Source: CAZXTR01 sp964643615
GTDB taxonomy: Bacteria; Pseudomonadota; Alphaproteobacteria; CAAHEQ01; UBA3637
Direction of reading: 5' to 3'
DNA length: 5,573 nt
NCBI GenBank assembly: GCA_964643615.1
Contig: CAZXTR010000048.1
Location: 1 to 5,573 of the forward strand
The position numbers were made by a program, and so were the translations under genes. Shown piece after piece: positions 1 through 5,573 of this stretch (its first letter is position 1; each line of letters begins with the position of its first letter). The notes under the pieces are model-generated. The model saw only the letters and a program-made list of their open reading frames with translations. It did no database searches and was not told the DNA's origin.

Positions 1-339
1 AGTTTTCTCTATTTTTAAGAAAGTTTTCTACATCTATAGTTTTTGAAATATAACCATTCCATTCTATTTTTAATATTTTTTTGTTCGTCACCTTTCATTA
101 ACAAGACAGCCCTCGCGATAATTTTTGTTTTTCGCACAGATCACGTTTCCTAAATTTACTCTGTAAGTTCCAACAAAGAAATAACCTGCATTTGAATATC
201 TATAAGAATTAAATCGTAGCTTTTCCGAAGCATTTTTTAATGCATATACCCCTTCGGAACATTAAATAACTTGATATCCTTCCATTTTTAAAGGAGACGC
301 AGATTCATTTCATTATTTTCAACAATTAAAATTTTTCAC
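1..339 (-). pseudogene. divK: Decayed DivK-like single-domain response regulator (C-terminal end beyond the window)
   Basis: No open frame survives, but the minus strand carries, in order, blocks of a CheY-like receiver of the DivK type. These are ILIVENNEMNLRLL at 332-291 (first strand and acidic loop); MEGYQVI, then a stop, then CSEGVYALKNASEKL at 285-217; DLILIDIQM at 215-189, with the expected phospho-acceptor Asp at 200-198; KIIA...MKGDEQK at 125-78; and GYISKTIDVENFLKN at 55-11, with the conserved Lys of the SK motif. Blocks 1, 3 and 4 share a frame; blocks 2 and 5 are shifted. Between blocks 3 and 4 the spacing matches an intact protein, but three in-frame stops occur. The probable old start is GTG at 339-337 behind AAGGAA at 351-346, with a one-base slip just after it. 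DivK proteins control cell-cycle phosphorelays in alphaproteobacteria. Loss of function is inferred from several independent lesions. A receiver domain of a larger protein (PleD type) is the main alternative. Confidence 0.85.
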
Positions 340-349
340 TCCGTATTCC

Positions 350-378
350 TTGTCAAAAAAACTTACCCGAGTTATGAT
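350..378 (+). promoter_or_regulatory. Sigma70-type promoter of the uracil-DNA glycosylase gene
   Basis: A -35 box TTGTCA at 350-355 and a -10 box TATGAT at 373-378 are separated by exactly 17 bases. Each box differs from consensus at one position. Transcription would start near 385, giving a leader of about 24 bases. The -35 box overlaps, on the opposite strand, the ribosome binding site of the dead DivK-like gene, so the two genes were divergent with a shared control region. Prediction from sequence only. Confidence 0.7.
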
Positions 379-396
379 AACGTATCTTAAAAAAAC

Positions 397-401
397 AAGG
401 G
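397..401 (+). promoter_or_regulatory. Ribosome binding site of the uracil-DNA glycosylase gene
   Basis: AAGGG lies seven bases before the ATG at 409 and supports that start. It also falls inside the short leader predicted from the promoter at 350-378. Confidence 0.6.
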
Positions 402-408
402 TTTTATT

Positions 409-1020
409 ATGCTTTGTCCGCTTTGTCCTAGACTTTTTCATTTCATTCAAGAAAATCAAAAAAAATATCCTTCGTTTTTTAATGCCCCAGTGCCTTCCTT
501 TGGCGATAAAAATGCACGGCTTTTAATTGTGGGGCTTGCGCCCGGATTAAAAGGCGCTAATAAAACAGGGCGGCCTTTTACAAATGATTATGCGGGGGAT
601 CTTCTTTATCCGACCTTGTTACATTTCAATTGGGCAAAAGGAAGTTATAAAGCCGATATTAACGACGGATTAATTTTAACGGGCGTCATGATTACAAATG
701 CTGTGCGGTGTGCTCCGCCTCAAAACAAAGTGACCACACAAGAAATTAGAACATGTAATTGTTTTTTAAAACAACAAATAGCCGAGTTAAAACGATTAAA
801 AATTATTTTAGCTCTTGGAACGATTGCACATGGGGCTGTGTTGCAAGCTTTTGGCTATAAAAAAAGCATCTTCCCCTTTCGACATGGCATTGTTCACAAA
901 CTCTCTAACGGACTTTATTTAGTCGACAGCTACCATTGTTCCAGATATAATACAAATACTGGCGTTTTAACAAAAGAAATGTTTGAAATGGTATTTAGCT
1001 CTCTCCAAATGTTGGATTGA
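409..1020 (+). CDS. udgB: Type-5 (UdgB-like) Fe-S uracil-DNA glycosylase
   Basis: A 203-residue enzyme that removes uracil, and in this family often other deaminated bases, from DNA as the first step of base excision repair. Visible motifs are GLAPG at 42-46 followed by GANKTGRPFTND at 49-60 (active-site motif), NAVRCAPP at 97-104, and SYHCSRYNTNTG at 174-185 (C-terminal base/DNA-binding motif with His176). Cysteines C3 and C6, C101, and C116 or C118 fit the four ligands of the 4Fe-4S cluster known in families 4 and 5. The motif-1 position that is Asp or Glu in several other UDG families is not acidic here (GLAPG), as expected of type 5. Length and domain are complete. It has its own promoter and Shine-Dalgarno and runs convergent to the smpB chain. 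Its stop is one base from the smpB stop. Type 4 is the only serious alternative and fits the third motif less well. Confidence 0.9.
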   Translation: MLCPLCPRLFHFIQENQKKYPSFFNAPVPSFGDKNARLLIVGLAPGLKGANKTGRPFTNDYAGDLLYPTLLHFNWAKGSYKADINDGLILTGVMITNAVRCAPPQNKVTTQEIRTCNCFLKQQIAELKRLKIILALGTIAHGAVLQAFGYKKSIFPFRHGIVHKLSNGLYLVDSYHCSRYNTNTGVLTKEMFEMVFSSLQMLD

Positions 1021-1021
1021 T

Positions 1022-1483
1022 TTATTGATTTTTATAATTCAAGATACGTTGCTTTTCGCGATCCCATTCGCGCTTTTTTTGATTTTCTCGTTTATCCGCA
1101 TAGGTCTTCCCAATGGCAACACCTAAATAAACTTTAGCCAGGCCTCTATCATTAAAATAAATTTCTAACGGAATAAGTGTATATCCTTTTTTTACTAAAA
1201 ATCCGTGTAATTTATTCATTTCCCTTTTATTTAAAAGTAATTGACGCGGCCGACCTTCAATATGTTTAAACACACCATTTTGATTTGTTGTAGGAATTAA
1301 AGCGTTATTCAAAAAAAACGACCCGTCCGTTTCAACTGCATAGCTTCCAGAAATATTAGCAAGCCCCCTGCGCAACGCTTTAACTTCACTCCCTTGCAAC
1401 ACAAGACCCGCTTCAATTGTTTCAATGATGGTGTAATTAAAATGTGCTTTTCTGTTTTTGGAAACACTTCCTGTTGAAATCAT
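1022..1483 (-). CDS. smpB: SsrA-binding protein SmpB
   Basis: A 153-residue partner of tmRNA in trans-translation. It binds the tRNA-like domain of SsrA RNA and places its C-terminal tail in the empty mRNA channel of stalled ribosomes. Family signatures run the full length: NRKAHFNY at 10-17, EAGLVLQGSEVKALRRG at 24-40, RPRQLLLNKREMNKL at 78-92, IPLEIYF at 104-110, KVYLGVAIGK at 117-126, and the basic tail ADKRENQKKREWDREK at 129-144. Length is normal for the family. The ATG overlaps the bactofilin stop as TAATG. An AAGGAAAGGG stretch just upstream serves as ribosome binding site, so translation is probably coupled. It is the last gene of the chain. No convincing hairpin terminator follows, and the convergent glycosylase gene begins its stop one base away. 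The ssrA gene itself is not in this window. Confidence 0.97.
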   Translation of the reverse strand: MISTGSVSKNRKAHFNYTIIETIEAGLVLQGSEVKALRRGLANISGSYAVETDGSFFLNNALIPTTNQNGVFKHIEGRPRQLLLNKREMNKLHGFLVKKGYTLIPLEIYFNDRGLAKVYLGVAIGKTYADKRENQKKREWDREKQRILNYKNQ

Positions 1484-1902
1484 TATTCCCTTTCCTTTGT
1501 TTTATCTACTAAAAGCAAATCTTCTGTTGGAGATTCCCCTTCTATAGGGTCGTCAACGCGTCGGCAATGACCATCCAAATTTGCACCCGCCTCAATGGTA
1601 ATATTTTCTTGCGTAATATTGCCTTTGACTTGCGCACTTGTCCCCAACTTAACTATTCTAGCAACAATTTCGCCTACTACAGATCCATAAATTTCAATCA
1701 CATCTGCTTTAATTGAACCTGCCACTTTCCCATGTTCCCCCAAAATAATACGACGAGCTGTTAAACTGCCTTCAACCACTCCATTAAAATACAACTCCCC
1801 TTCGCTAATTAAATCGCCCTTAACCAACATTCCATCTGCGACAACTGATAAATCTCCTCTTTTAGATATTTGCTCTTTAGTTTCTTTTAATTTTTTAAAC
1901 AT
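1483..1902 (-). CDS. Bactofilin (polymer-forming cytoskeletal protein)
   Basis: A 139-residue protein whose residues from about 19 to 116 form the short, glycine-rich, beta-helical bactofilin repeats, for example GMLVKGDLISEGELYFNG, VEGSLTA, GKVAGSIKADVIEIYGSV and AQVKGNITQENITIEAGANL. The basic N-terminus (MFKKLKETKEQISKR) and acidic C-terminal tail (120-139) are short and disordered-looking, as in other bactofilins. Bactofilins assemble nucleotide-free filaments at the membrane and place or scaffold cell-wall enzymes. The gene immediately upstream, two bases away, encodes an M23 endopeptidase, a recurrent pairing in which the filament guides the hydrolase. The start ATG has a GGGGGAG ribosome binding site lying across the end of the M23 gene, which argues for coupled translation. 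Confidence 0.93.
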   Translation of the reverse strand: MFKKLKETKEQISKRGDLSVVADGMLVKGDLISEGELYFNGVVEGSLTARRIILGEHGKVAGSIKADVIEIYGSVVGEIVARIVKLGTSAQVKGNITQENITIEAGANLDGHCRRVDDPIEGESPTEDLLLVDKTKERE

Positions 1903-1904
1903 TT

Positions 1905-2604
1905 TTACTCCCCCACCATTTTTATAAATCGATAAGGATTAATTGGGCGTTTCGCTAACAAAATTTCGTAATGTAAATGAGGCCCNNNNNNNNNNNNNNN
2001 NNNNNNNNNNNNNNNNNNNNNNNNNNNNNNNNNNNNNNNNNNNNNNNNNNNNNNNNNNNNNNNNNNNNNNNNNNNNNNNNNNNNNCTTGGTATAAACATC
2101 CGTTAATTTTTGTACATAATGAAACGTAAGCAATGCATAGGTTTCATCAGGAATATAAGGGCCTCCCACATTTTTAGACGGTTGCACGTTTTTAATTAGC
2201 TCTGGGAAATTGATGCCACTTTCCTTTAAGGGTGCTTTGATTTTTTCAAAAACAGCTTCTTTTTTTTTGATTTCCGAAGAAACCAAAGAATCTACCTTTC
2301 CCAAAATTTCTTTATGCGATTCTTGTACGCTCAATGCCAACTTTTCCGCATTTTCTACTTTGCTTTTATAATAGACGACCTCTTCTTTTAATTGATGGTT
2401 TTGAAATTTCTCACGCGCCAAATCAGCAGATTTTTGACGTAACATATCGTTACCCAAAAAGAAAACAATTGAGGTTTGTAATACCCAAAAAGCAAAAAAA
2501 AGACCTATGCCAATTCCAACGTACTGCCACCAAACGGCCAAAAAAATATACTTGATTTTTCCCGCAGAACAAAGAATTATCTTTTTTTGAGTTAACAGTT
2601 TCAT
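1905..2604 (-). CDS. Membrane-anchored M23 (LytM-type) metallopeptidase, interrupted by an assembly gap
   Basis: A probable murein DD-endopeptidase facing the periplasm. The N-terminal part (173 residues, 2604-2086) has a basic start, a membrane segment at about residues 23-51, a charged coiled coil at about 55-125, and a linker ending in YVQKLTDVYTK. The C-terminal part (1985-1905) gives GPHLHYEILLAKRPINPYR, where HLH supplies the catalytic His and one zinc ligand. The other zinc ligands (His and Asp of the HxxxD motif) fall in 100 Ns. The two parts are in different frames and total 700 bases, but the run of Ns looks like a placeholder, so this does not show a frameshift. From the usual M23 core I infer that about 80-120 residues are missing, so the true gap is probably a few hundred bases. 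The start overlaps the previous stop as ATGA. The bactofilin gene follows after two bases. Confidence 0.88.
1986..2085. other. Assembly gap of exactly 100 Ns
   Basis: A run of exactly 100 undetermined bases inside the M23 peptidase gene. The round size is typical of a scaffold placeholder of unknown length. The protein on either side is missing more than the 33 residues that 100 bases could encode, which supports a larger true gap. Confidence 0.97.
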
Positions 2605-2894
2605 AAGAAACGCTCTACATTTGCTAAATATTGTCGTCGCACGTGTTTATCTTGAATTTCAACACATAATATTTTTTTTACCTTTCCTAAAGGTTCAACG
2701 GAACTATCCGGTAATAAAGAAAAAATAATTTTATCTTGTTTTGATTTTTGTTTATACAATACTGCGCTTTGATTTTTTGTATCAAAAATAAAAAAGGGTT
2801 CATCCGGCTCGTCGCCCACACATGGGAAGGCAATTAATAATTCATCAGCGCAATTTTTTAACATCTCAAAATTTATAGGTTTTTGCTTGTCCAT
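2601..2894 (-). CDS. Small conserved-context protein of unknown function
   Basis: I do not recognise this family. I start it at the ATG at 2894 (97 residues, beginning MDKQKPINFEMLKNCADELL). The longer reading from 2987 would overlap pepP by over 100 bases and adds a stretch of no apparent pattern. A weak AGAG lies upstream of the chosen start. The product has no signal peptide or membrane segment and looks cytoplasmic. It has an amphipathic start, an acidic turn GDEPDEP at 28-34, alternating hydrophobic strands FFIFD (34-38), SAVLYKQ (43-49) and KIIFSLL (55-61), and a strand KKILCVEI (73-80) before a basic helix DKHVRRQYLANVERF. This suggests a small alpha/beta fold. The start lies inside the end of pepP (22-base overlap), and the stop overlaps the M23 start as ATGA, so it is translated with the wall peptidase. 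A role linked to that peptidase is only a guess from position. Confidence 0.72.
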   Translation of the reverse strand: MDKQKPINFEMLKNCADELLIAFPCVGDEPDEPFFIFDTKNQSAVLYKQKSKQDKIIFSLLPDSSVEPLGKVKKILCVEIQDKHVRRQYLANVERFL

Positions 2895-4543
2895 TTTACA
2901 CTCTTTTTTTCCAACCACTTTTGCGTCTGAGCATCTACATGAGGATAAATTTTTTGCATGATTTTTTGGTAATACGCCGACAACCAAACCTTTTCTTCAC
3001 AAGAAAGCTCTTGACTTAAAATCAATTCATCACAAAAAGGAACAAATGTCAACATTTCAAAACAAAGTCTTTCTTTTTTATAACTTTGAACTGTCATCAT
3101 ATTTTCAATACGAATTCCAAATTTATTTTTCAAATAAAATCCTGGTTCATTCGTCACAACCATGTTTGGAACAAAGGGTTGATGCGCATATTTAGATATC
3201 GATGGTAACGTTTCATGGACGTTTAAAAAAGTCCCAACTCCATGCCCGGTTCCATGGTCATAGTCAACTCCATCTTGCCATAAAAATTGACGCGCTAGAA
3301 CGTCTAAATCGGAACCACTTGTCTCTTTTGTAAAATAGATTTTTGCCAAAGCAATATGCCCCTTTAAAACCTGGGTATACCTTTTTTTCATTAACTTCGT
3401 TGGTTTTGACAACGCAATTGTTCGAGTCATGTCCGTTGTCCCACACCAATATTGCGCCCCTGTATCCAACAAATAAAGCGATGCACCTTTTAATTTTCTG
3501 GCTTGTGCTTCCGTCGGAGCATAGTGAGGGAATGCTCCATTTTTTCCCACCGCAGAAATCGGTGCAAAGCTATTTGAGACATATAACGGATTTTCTTTTC
3601 TAAACACTTCTAATTGATGCAAAATAGATATTTCAGAACCTTTATCGGGACACTTTTCTATTTGACATAAAAAGCGACACAAAGCAATACTGTCCAAAAT
3701 CCCAGCTTGACGCATCCCAGCTATCTCCGTTTTATTCTTTCTGGCTTGCCCCAATAATAAAGGGTTTGGCATAAAACAAACAGAAGCCCCTGTTTCAATT
3801 AACATTTGTTTTATCTTGATCGGAGTTTCCACTTTATCAATACCAACTACCTTGCCTTTTAATCCATCTATTACTTCGCGCGTCAATTGCTTTACTTTTC
3901 CATCTGCAGAAATATAGCACCTATCCAAATAAAGAGGCGAATAGGGAATAGCGTCACTCCGCTTATTCAAAAGCCACGATATAGATGCAACATTTGCTAC
4001 AATAAAACCATCAACTTTATTTTCCTTTAAAACCTTTTTTATTGGTGTAATTTTTTGACGAGTCGTTTGCCCCGCGTATAAAATAGGGTAATCAAAAACG
4101 TGCACTTGTGGCGGAAGCGGTTTGTCTTGCCAAAGTTTATTCAACCAATCAAATCGGATCGGTTTTAATGTTGCTCCTATTTTCGCGCAAACTTCTGCCC
4201 ATTTATCAATTTGTGCAACTGTGTGATGCCATGGATTATATACAGCAACATGTCCTTTTTTTAAATAGCGTTCCAACCATGTAGATACAGTTGTTTGTCT
4301 CGGCACATGTTTAACTTCGAATTTTGTTTGTCTTTTGGCTTGAGCTACATAACGGCCATCTACAAATAAAACAGATTGCTTTTGAGTAATAATTGCCATT
4401 CCTGCGGACCCTGTAAAGCTTGTTAAATAAGCTAATTTTTCTTTGTCTGGCGTTAATATTTCATTTTGATAAGCGTCATCATGAGCCACAATTAACGCAT
4501 TATATTTATTAGACGAAAGCCATGTTCTAATTTTTTTTAACAA
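2873..4543 (-). CDS. pepP: Xaa-Pro aminopeptidase (aminopeptidase P, M24B), long three-domain form
   Basis: A cytoplasmic dinuclear-metal exopeptidase that releases an N-terminal residue before proline. With the TTG start at 4543 it has 556 residues: a creatinase-like N-domain (about 1-140, with LTSFTGSAGMAII and FVDGRY), a second similar domain (about 160-290), the M24 pita-bread catalytic domain (about 290-500), and a C-terminal extension found in the long, eukaryote-like type. All five metal ligands are present: Asp360 (LLDTGAQY), Asp371 (TTDMTRT), His434 (GTGHGVG), Glu466 (NEPGFY) and Glu480 (RIEN). His340 (FPHYAPT) and His443 (NVHE) match the substrate-site histidines. No in-frame ATG precedes the N-domain; the first is at the Met of GSAGMAII. 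TTG at 4543 has GGGGGA six bases upstream. TTG at 4582 or 4579 is an alternative that adds 12-13 residues. It overlaps prmA by 17 bases and the next gene by 22. Confidence 0.94.
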   Translation of the reverse strand: MLKKIRTWLSSNKYNALIVAHDDAYQNEILTPDKEKLAYLTSFTGSAGMAIITQKQSVLFVDGRYVAQAKRQTKFEVKHVPRQTTVSTWLERYLKKGHVAVYNPWHHTVAQIDKWAEVCAKIGATLKPIRFDWLNKLWQDKPLPPQVHVFDYPILYAGQTTRQKITPIKKVLKENKVDGFIVANVASISWLLNKRSDAIPYSPLYLDRCYISADGKVKQLTREVIDGLKGKVVGIDKVETPIKIKQMLIETGASVCFMPNPLLLGQARKNKTEIAGMRQAGILDSIALCRFLCQIEKCPDKGSEISILHQLEVFRKENPLYVSNSFAPISAVGKNGAFPHYAPTEAQARKLKGASLYLLDTGAQYWCGTTDMTRTIALSKPTKLMKKRYTQVLKGHIALAKIYFTKETSGSDLDVLARQFLWQDGVDYDHGTGHGVGTFLNVHETLPSISKYAHQPFVPNMVVTNEPGFYLKNKFGIRIENMMTVQSYKKERLCFEMLTFVPFCDELILSQELSCEEKVWLSAYYQKIMQKIYPHVDAQTQKWLEKKSVKWTSKNL

Positions 4544-5411
4544 GTAACGTCCCCCATTCTTTGATTTTTCTATAATCAACAAAAGATAGTCCCGCTTTTT
4601 TATGCGCGTTTAACACTAAACTTTTTTGGTCCGTTAAAAACCCAGAAAGCACGGCCATTCCACCATAGTTTAAATGTTGGTACAAATCGTCCGCCATCCC
4701 AATCAAAGGATTCGCTAAAATATTTTCAAAAATTAAATCATAGGAATTAACGACTCTTTGATAGCCTACACTTTCAAAAACGTTGATCTGTTTAGACACT
4801 TTGTTATCGATTGTATTTTGAATCGCAACACGTACAGATTCGGGATCAATATCCACAGCATCTACCTGTACCAATCCATTCAAAGCTTTCACTGTAGCCA
4901 TAGATAAAATGCCCGAACCACATCCCATATCTAAAACGGTCCGTAAAGGATCCCCTGACACAATGCTTTCAAGCATTTTTAAACACCCTTTTGTTGTAGC
5001 ATGTTTCCCAGAACCAAATGCCGTTGAAGCATCAATGCGTAACGCTATTTTATCTTTGGGAATGGCGGCTTTGATGTGTGACCCATAAATATAAAAGCGC
5101 CCTATTGAAATGGGTTTAAAGCTTTTCAAATTTTCTTTTAACCAATTTTTTTCAGGAACTTGTTTCACTGTCCATATGAGAGATGCAATTTTGTTTTTTT
5201 GGCATATATTGTCGATTTTTTTTTGGATTTCTTCTTTTGTTGGGCGATTTTCAAAATAAAAGTCTAGCTTCCAAAGACCTTTATTTTTACCACATTCTAT
5301 CAAAGACATTCCAGTTGCGACATTGTCTTGAGAAAAAGAATCTTCAAGAAAGCACAGAATTTTTTGTGGTAAAATAAAGGAAAGTTGATATGTGGCTGTG
5401 CCCTGTATCAT
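4527..5411 (-). CDS. prmA: Ribosomal protein L11 methyltransferase
   Basis: A 294-residue SAM-dependent enzyme that methylates ribosomal protein L11. The N-terminal third (about 1-95) is the L11-recognition domain. RIDASTAFGSGKHATT at 125-140 is the family's substrate-proximal motif. VLDMGCGSGILS at 159-170 is SAM motif I, followed by an acidic strand VDAVDIDP at 183-190 that binds the SAM ribose. The signature NILANPL is at 230-236. Length is in the normal range and all catalytic-domain motifs are intact. The ATG overlaps the stop of the upstream glycosyltransferase as ATGA, and the end overlaps the pepP start. Adjacency of prmA and pepP is, to my knowledge, common in alphaproteobacteria. 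Modification of L11 is usually dispensable in the laboratory, so its retention here is mildly noteworthy. Confidence 0.96.
   Translation of the reverse strand: MIQGTATYQLSFILPQKILCFLEDSFSQDNVATGMSLIECGKNKGLWKLDFYFENRPTKEEIQKKIDNICQKNKIASLIWTVKQVPEKNWLKENLKSFKPISIGRFYIYGSHIKAAIPKDKIALRIDASTAFGSGKHATTKGCLKMLESIVSGDPLRTVLDMGCGSGILSMATVKALNGLVQVDAVDIDPESVRVAIQNTIDNKVSKQINVFESVGYQRVVNSYDLIFENILANPLIGMADDLYQHLNYGGMAVLSGFLTDQKSLVLNAHKKAGLSFVDYRKIKEWGTLLVKKN
4550..4555 (-). promoter_or_regulatory. Ribosome binding site selecting a TTG start for pepP
   Basis: GGGGGA, inside the last codons of prmA, stands six bases before the TTG at 4543-4541. Because no ATG is available in frame, this site is the main evidence for the pepP start. 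A weaker competing GGGA at 4590-4593 precedes the TTG at 4582 by seven bases. Confidence 0.55.
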
Positions 5412-5573
5412 TTCTTAATTGCCAATTCTTCGTAAACCTTTAACGTTTTGACGCACATCAAATCAATTGAAAAATATTGTCGTACAGAATTAGACGCCTC
5501 TATAGAAACTATTTTACGTTCACCCAAAGGTATATCCAACATAAAATCCAATTTTTCTGCCAACGCTTTAGCG
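5408..5573 (-). CDS. C-terminal end of a probable glycosyltransferase (family 4-like), cut by the window edge
   Basis: Only the last 54 codons are present, in the frame whose first full codon begins at 5572, ending with TGA at 5410-5408. The product reads AKALAEKLDFMLDIPLGERK, then ... IEASNSVRQYFSIDLMCVKT, then LKVYEELAIKK. An ALAEKLDFML helix, then an Arg-rich spacer and a QYFSIDLMCVKTLKVYEEL ending is the usual tail of GT-B glycosyltransferases of the GT4 group (F-s--- m----l-vYeel), which build lipopolysaccharide or capsule sugars. The nucleotide-sugar site lies outside the window, so the family call rests on tail pattern alone. The stop overlaps the prmA start by four bases (ATGA), making it the first visible gene of the chain. 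Confidence 0.6.
   Translation of the reverse strand, partial: AKALAEKLDFMLDIPLGERKIVSIEASNSVRQYFSIDLMCVKTLKVYEELAIKK

Noticed and set aside
223..259. Inverted repeat TTCCGAAG / CTTCGGAA (223-230 and 252-259) enclosing a second stem GCATT / AATGC (230-243), which could look like a terminator or a structured RNA.
   Set aside because: No T-tract follows on either strand, and the bases are explained as codons of the DivK relic (SEGVYALKNASE). One 8-base repeat in a 300-base AT-rich stretch is not far from chance.
1004..1016. Small hairpin TCCAA-ATG-TTGGA at the end of the glycosylase gene as a terminator.
   Set aside because: The stem is only five AT-rich pairs with no adjacent run of T, and it lies within coding sequence.
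2334..2555. A 73-codon plus-strand open frame opposite the M23 N-terminus.
   Set aside because: It is antisense to a convincing membrane anchor and coiled coil and shows no ribosome site or recognisable motif.
1905..2604. Frameshifted M23 pseudogene.
   Set aside because: The frame difference only reflects an arbitrary 100-N gap. Both sequenced ends are free of stops and match the family.
2601..2987. Longer 128-residue version of the small unknown protein.
   Set aside because: The extra 31 residues are read out of frame through the end of pepP, have no ribosome site or fold-like pattern, and would force a 115-base overlap. The internal ATG at 2894 is better.
3264..3603. Short open frames on both strands inside pepP.
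   Set aside because: They lie wholly within an intact enzyme carrying all its catalytic motifs and have low-complexity or unpatterned products.

Overview
This is a low-GC, gene-dense bacterial window with very short or overlapping gene junctions and one gene in advanced decay. The gene content suggests an alphaproteobacterium, probably a host-associated, AT-rich lineage such as Holosporales or a relative. The pointers are a type-5 uracil-DNA glycosylase with the SYHCSRYNTNTG motif, a membrane-anchored M23 peptidase followed directly by a bactofilin, prmA next to a long three-domain aminopeptidase P, and the remains of a DivK-like receiver. The lineage is an inference from motifs and gene order; no rRNA gene is present to confirm it.

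Layout. Positions 1-339 look non-coding but read on the minus strand as a broken DivK-family single-domain response regulator, with five recognisable blocks spread over all three frames. A good sigma70-type promoter at 350-378 drives the plus-strand gene at 409-1020, an Fe-S uracil-DNA glycosylase. That gene converges, with one base between stop codons, on a long minus-strand gene chain that fills the rest of the window. In order of transcription the chain is: the C-terminal end of a probable glycosyltransferase (5408-5573), prmA (4527-5411), pepP (2873-4543, TTG start), an unrecognised 97-residue protein (2601-2894), an M23 endopeptidase (1905-2604, interrupted by 100 Ns), a bactofilin (1483-1902) and smpB (1022-1483).

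Every junction in the chain overlaps or is nearly touching: ATGA, 17 nt, 22 nt, ATGA, a 2-nt gap, TAATG. This implies one polycistronic mRNA with translational coupling, with its promoter beyond the right edge. The genes combine two themes: translation and protein housekeeping (PrmA, PepP, SmpB) and envelope shape (M23 peptidase with bactofilin, possibly the glycosyltransferase).

I see no new defence, mobile or RNA system here. The notable items are the DivK relic, the unknown small protein before the M23 gene, the assembly gap that removes half of the peptidase's zinc site, and the apparently obligatory non-ATG start of pepP.
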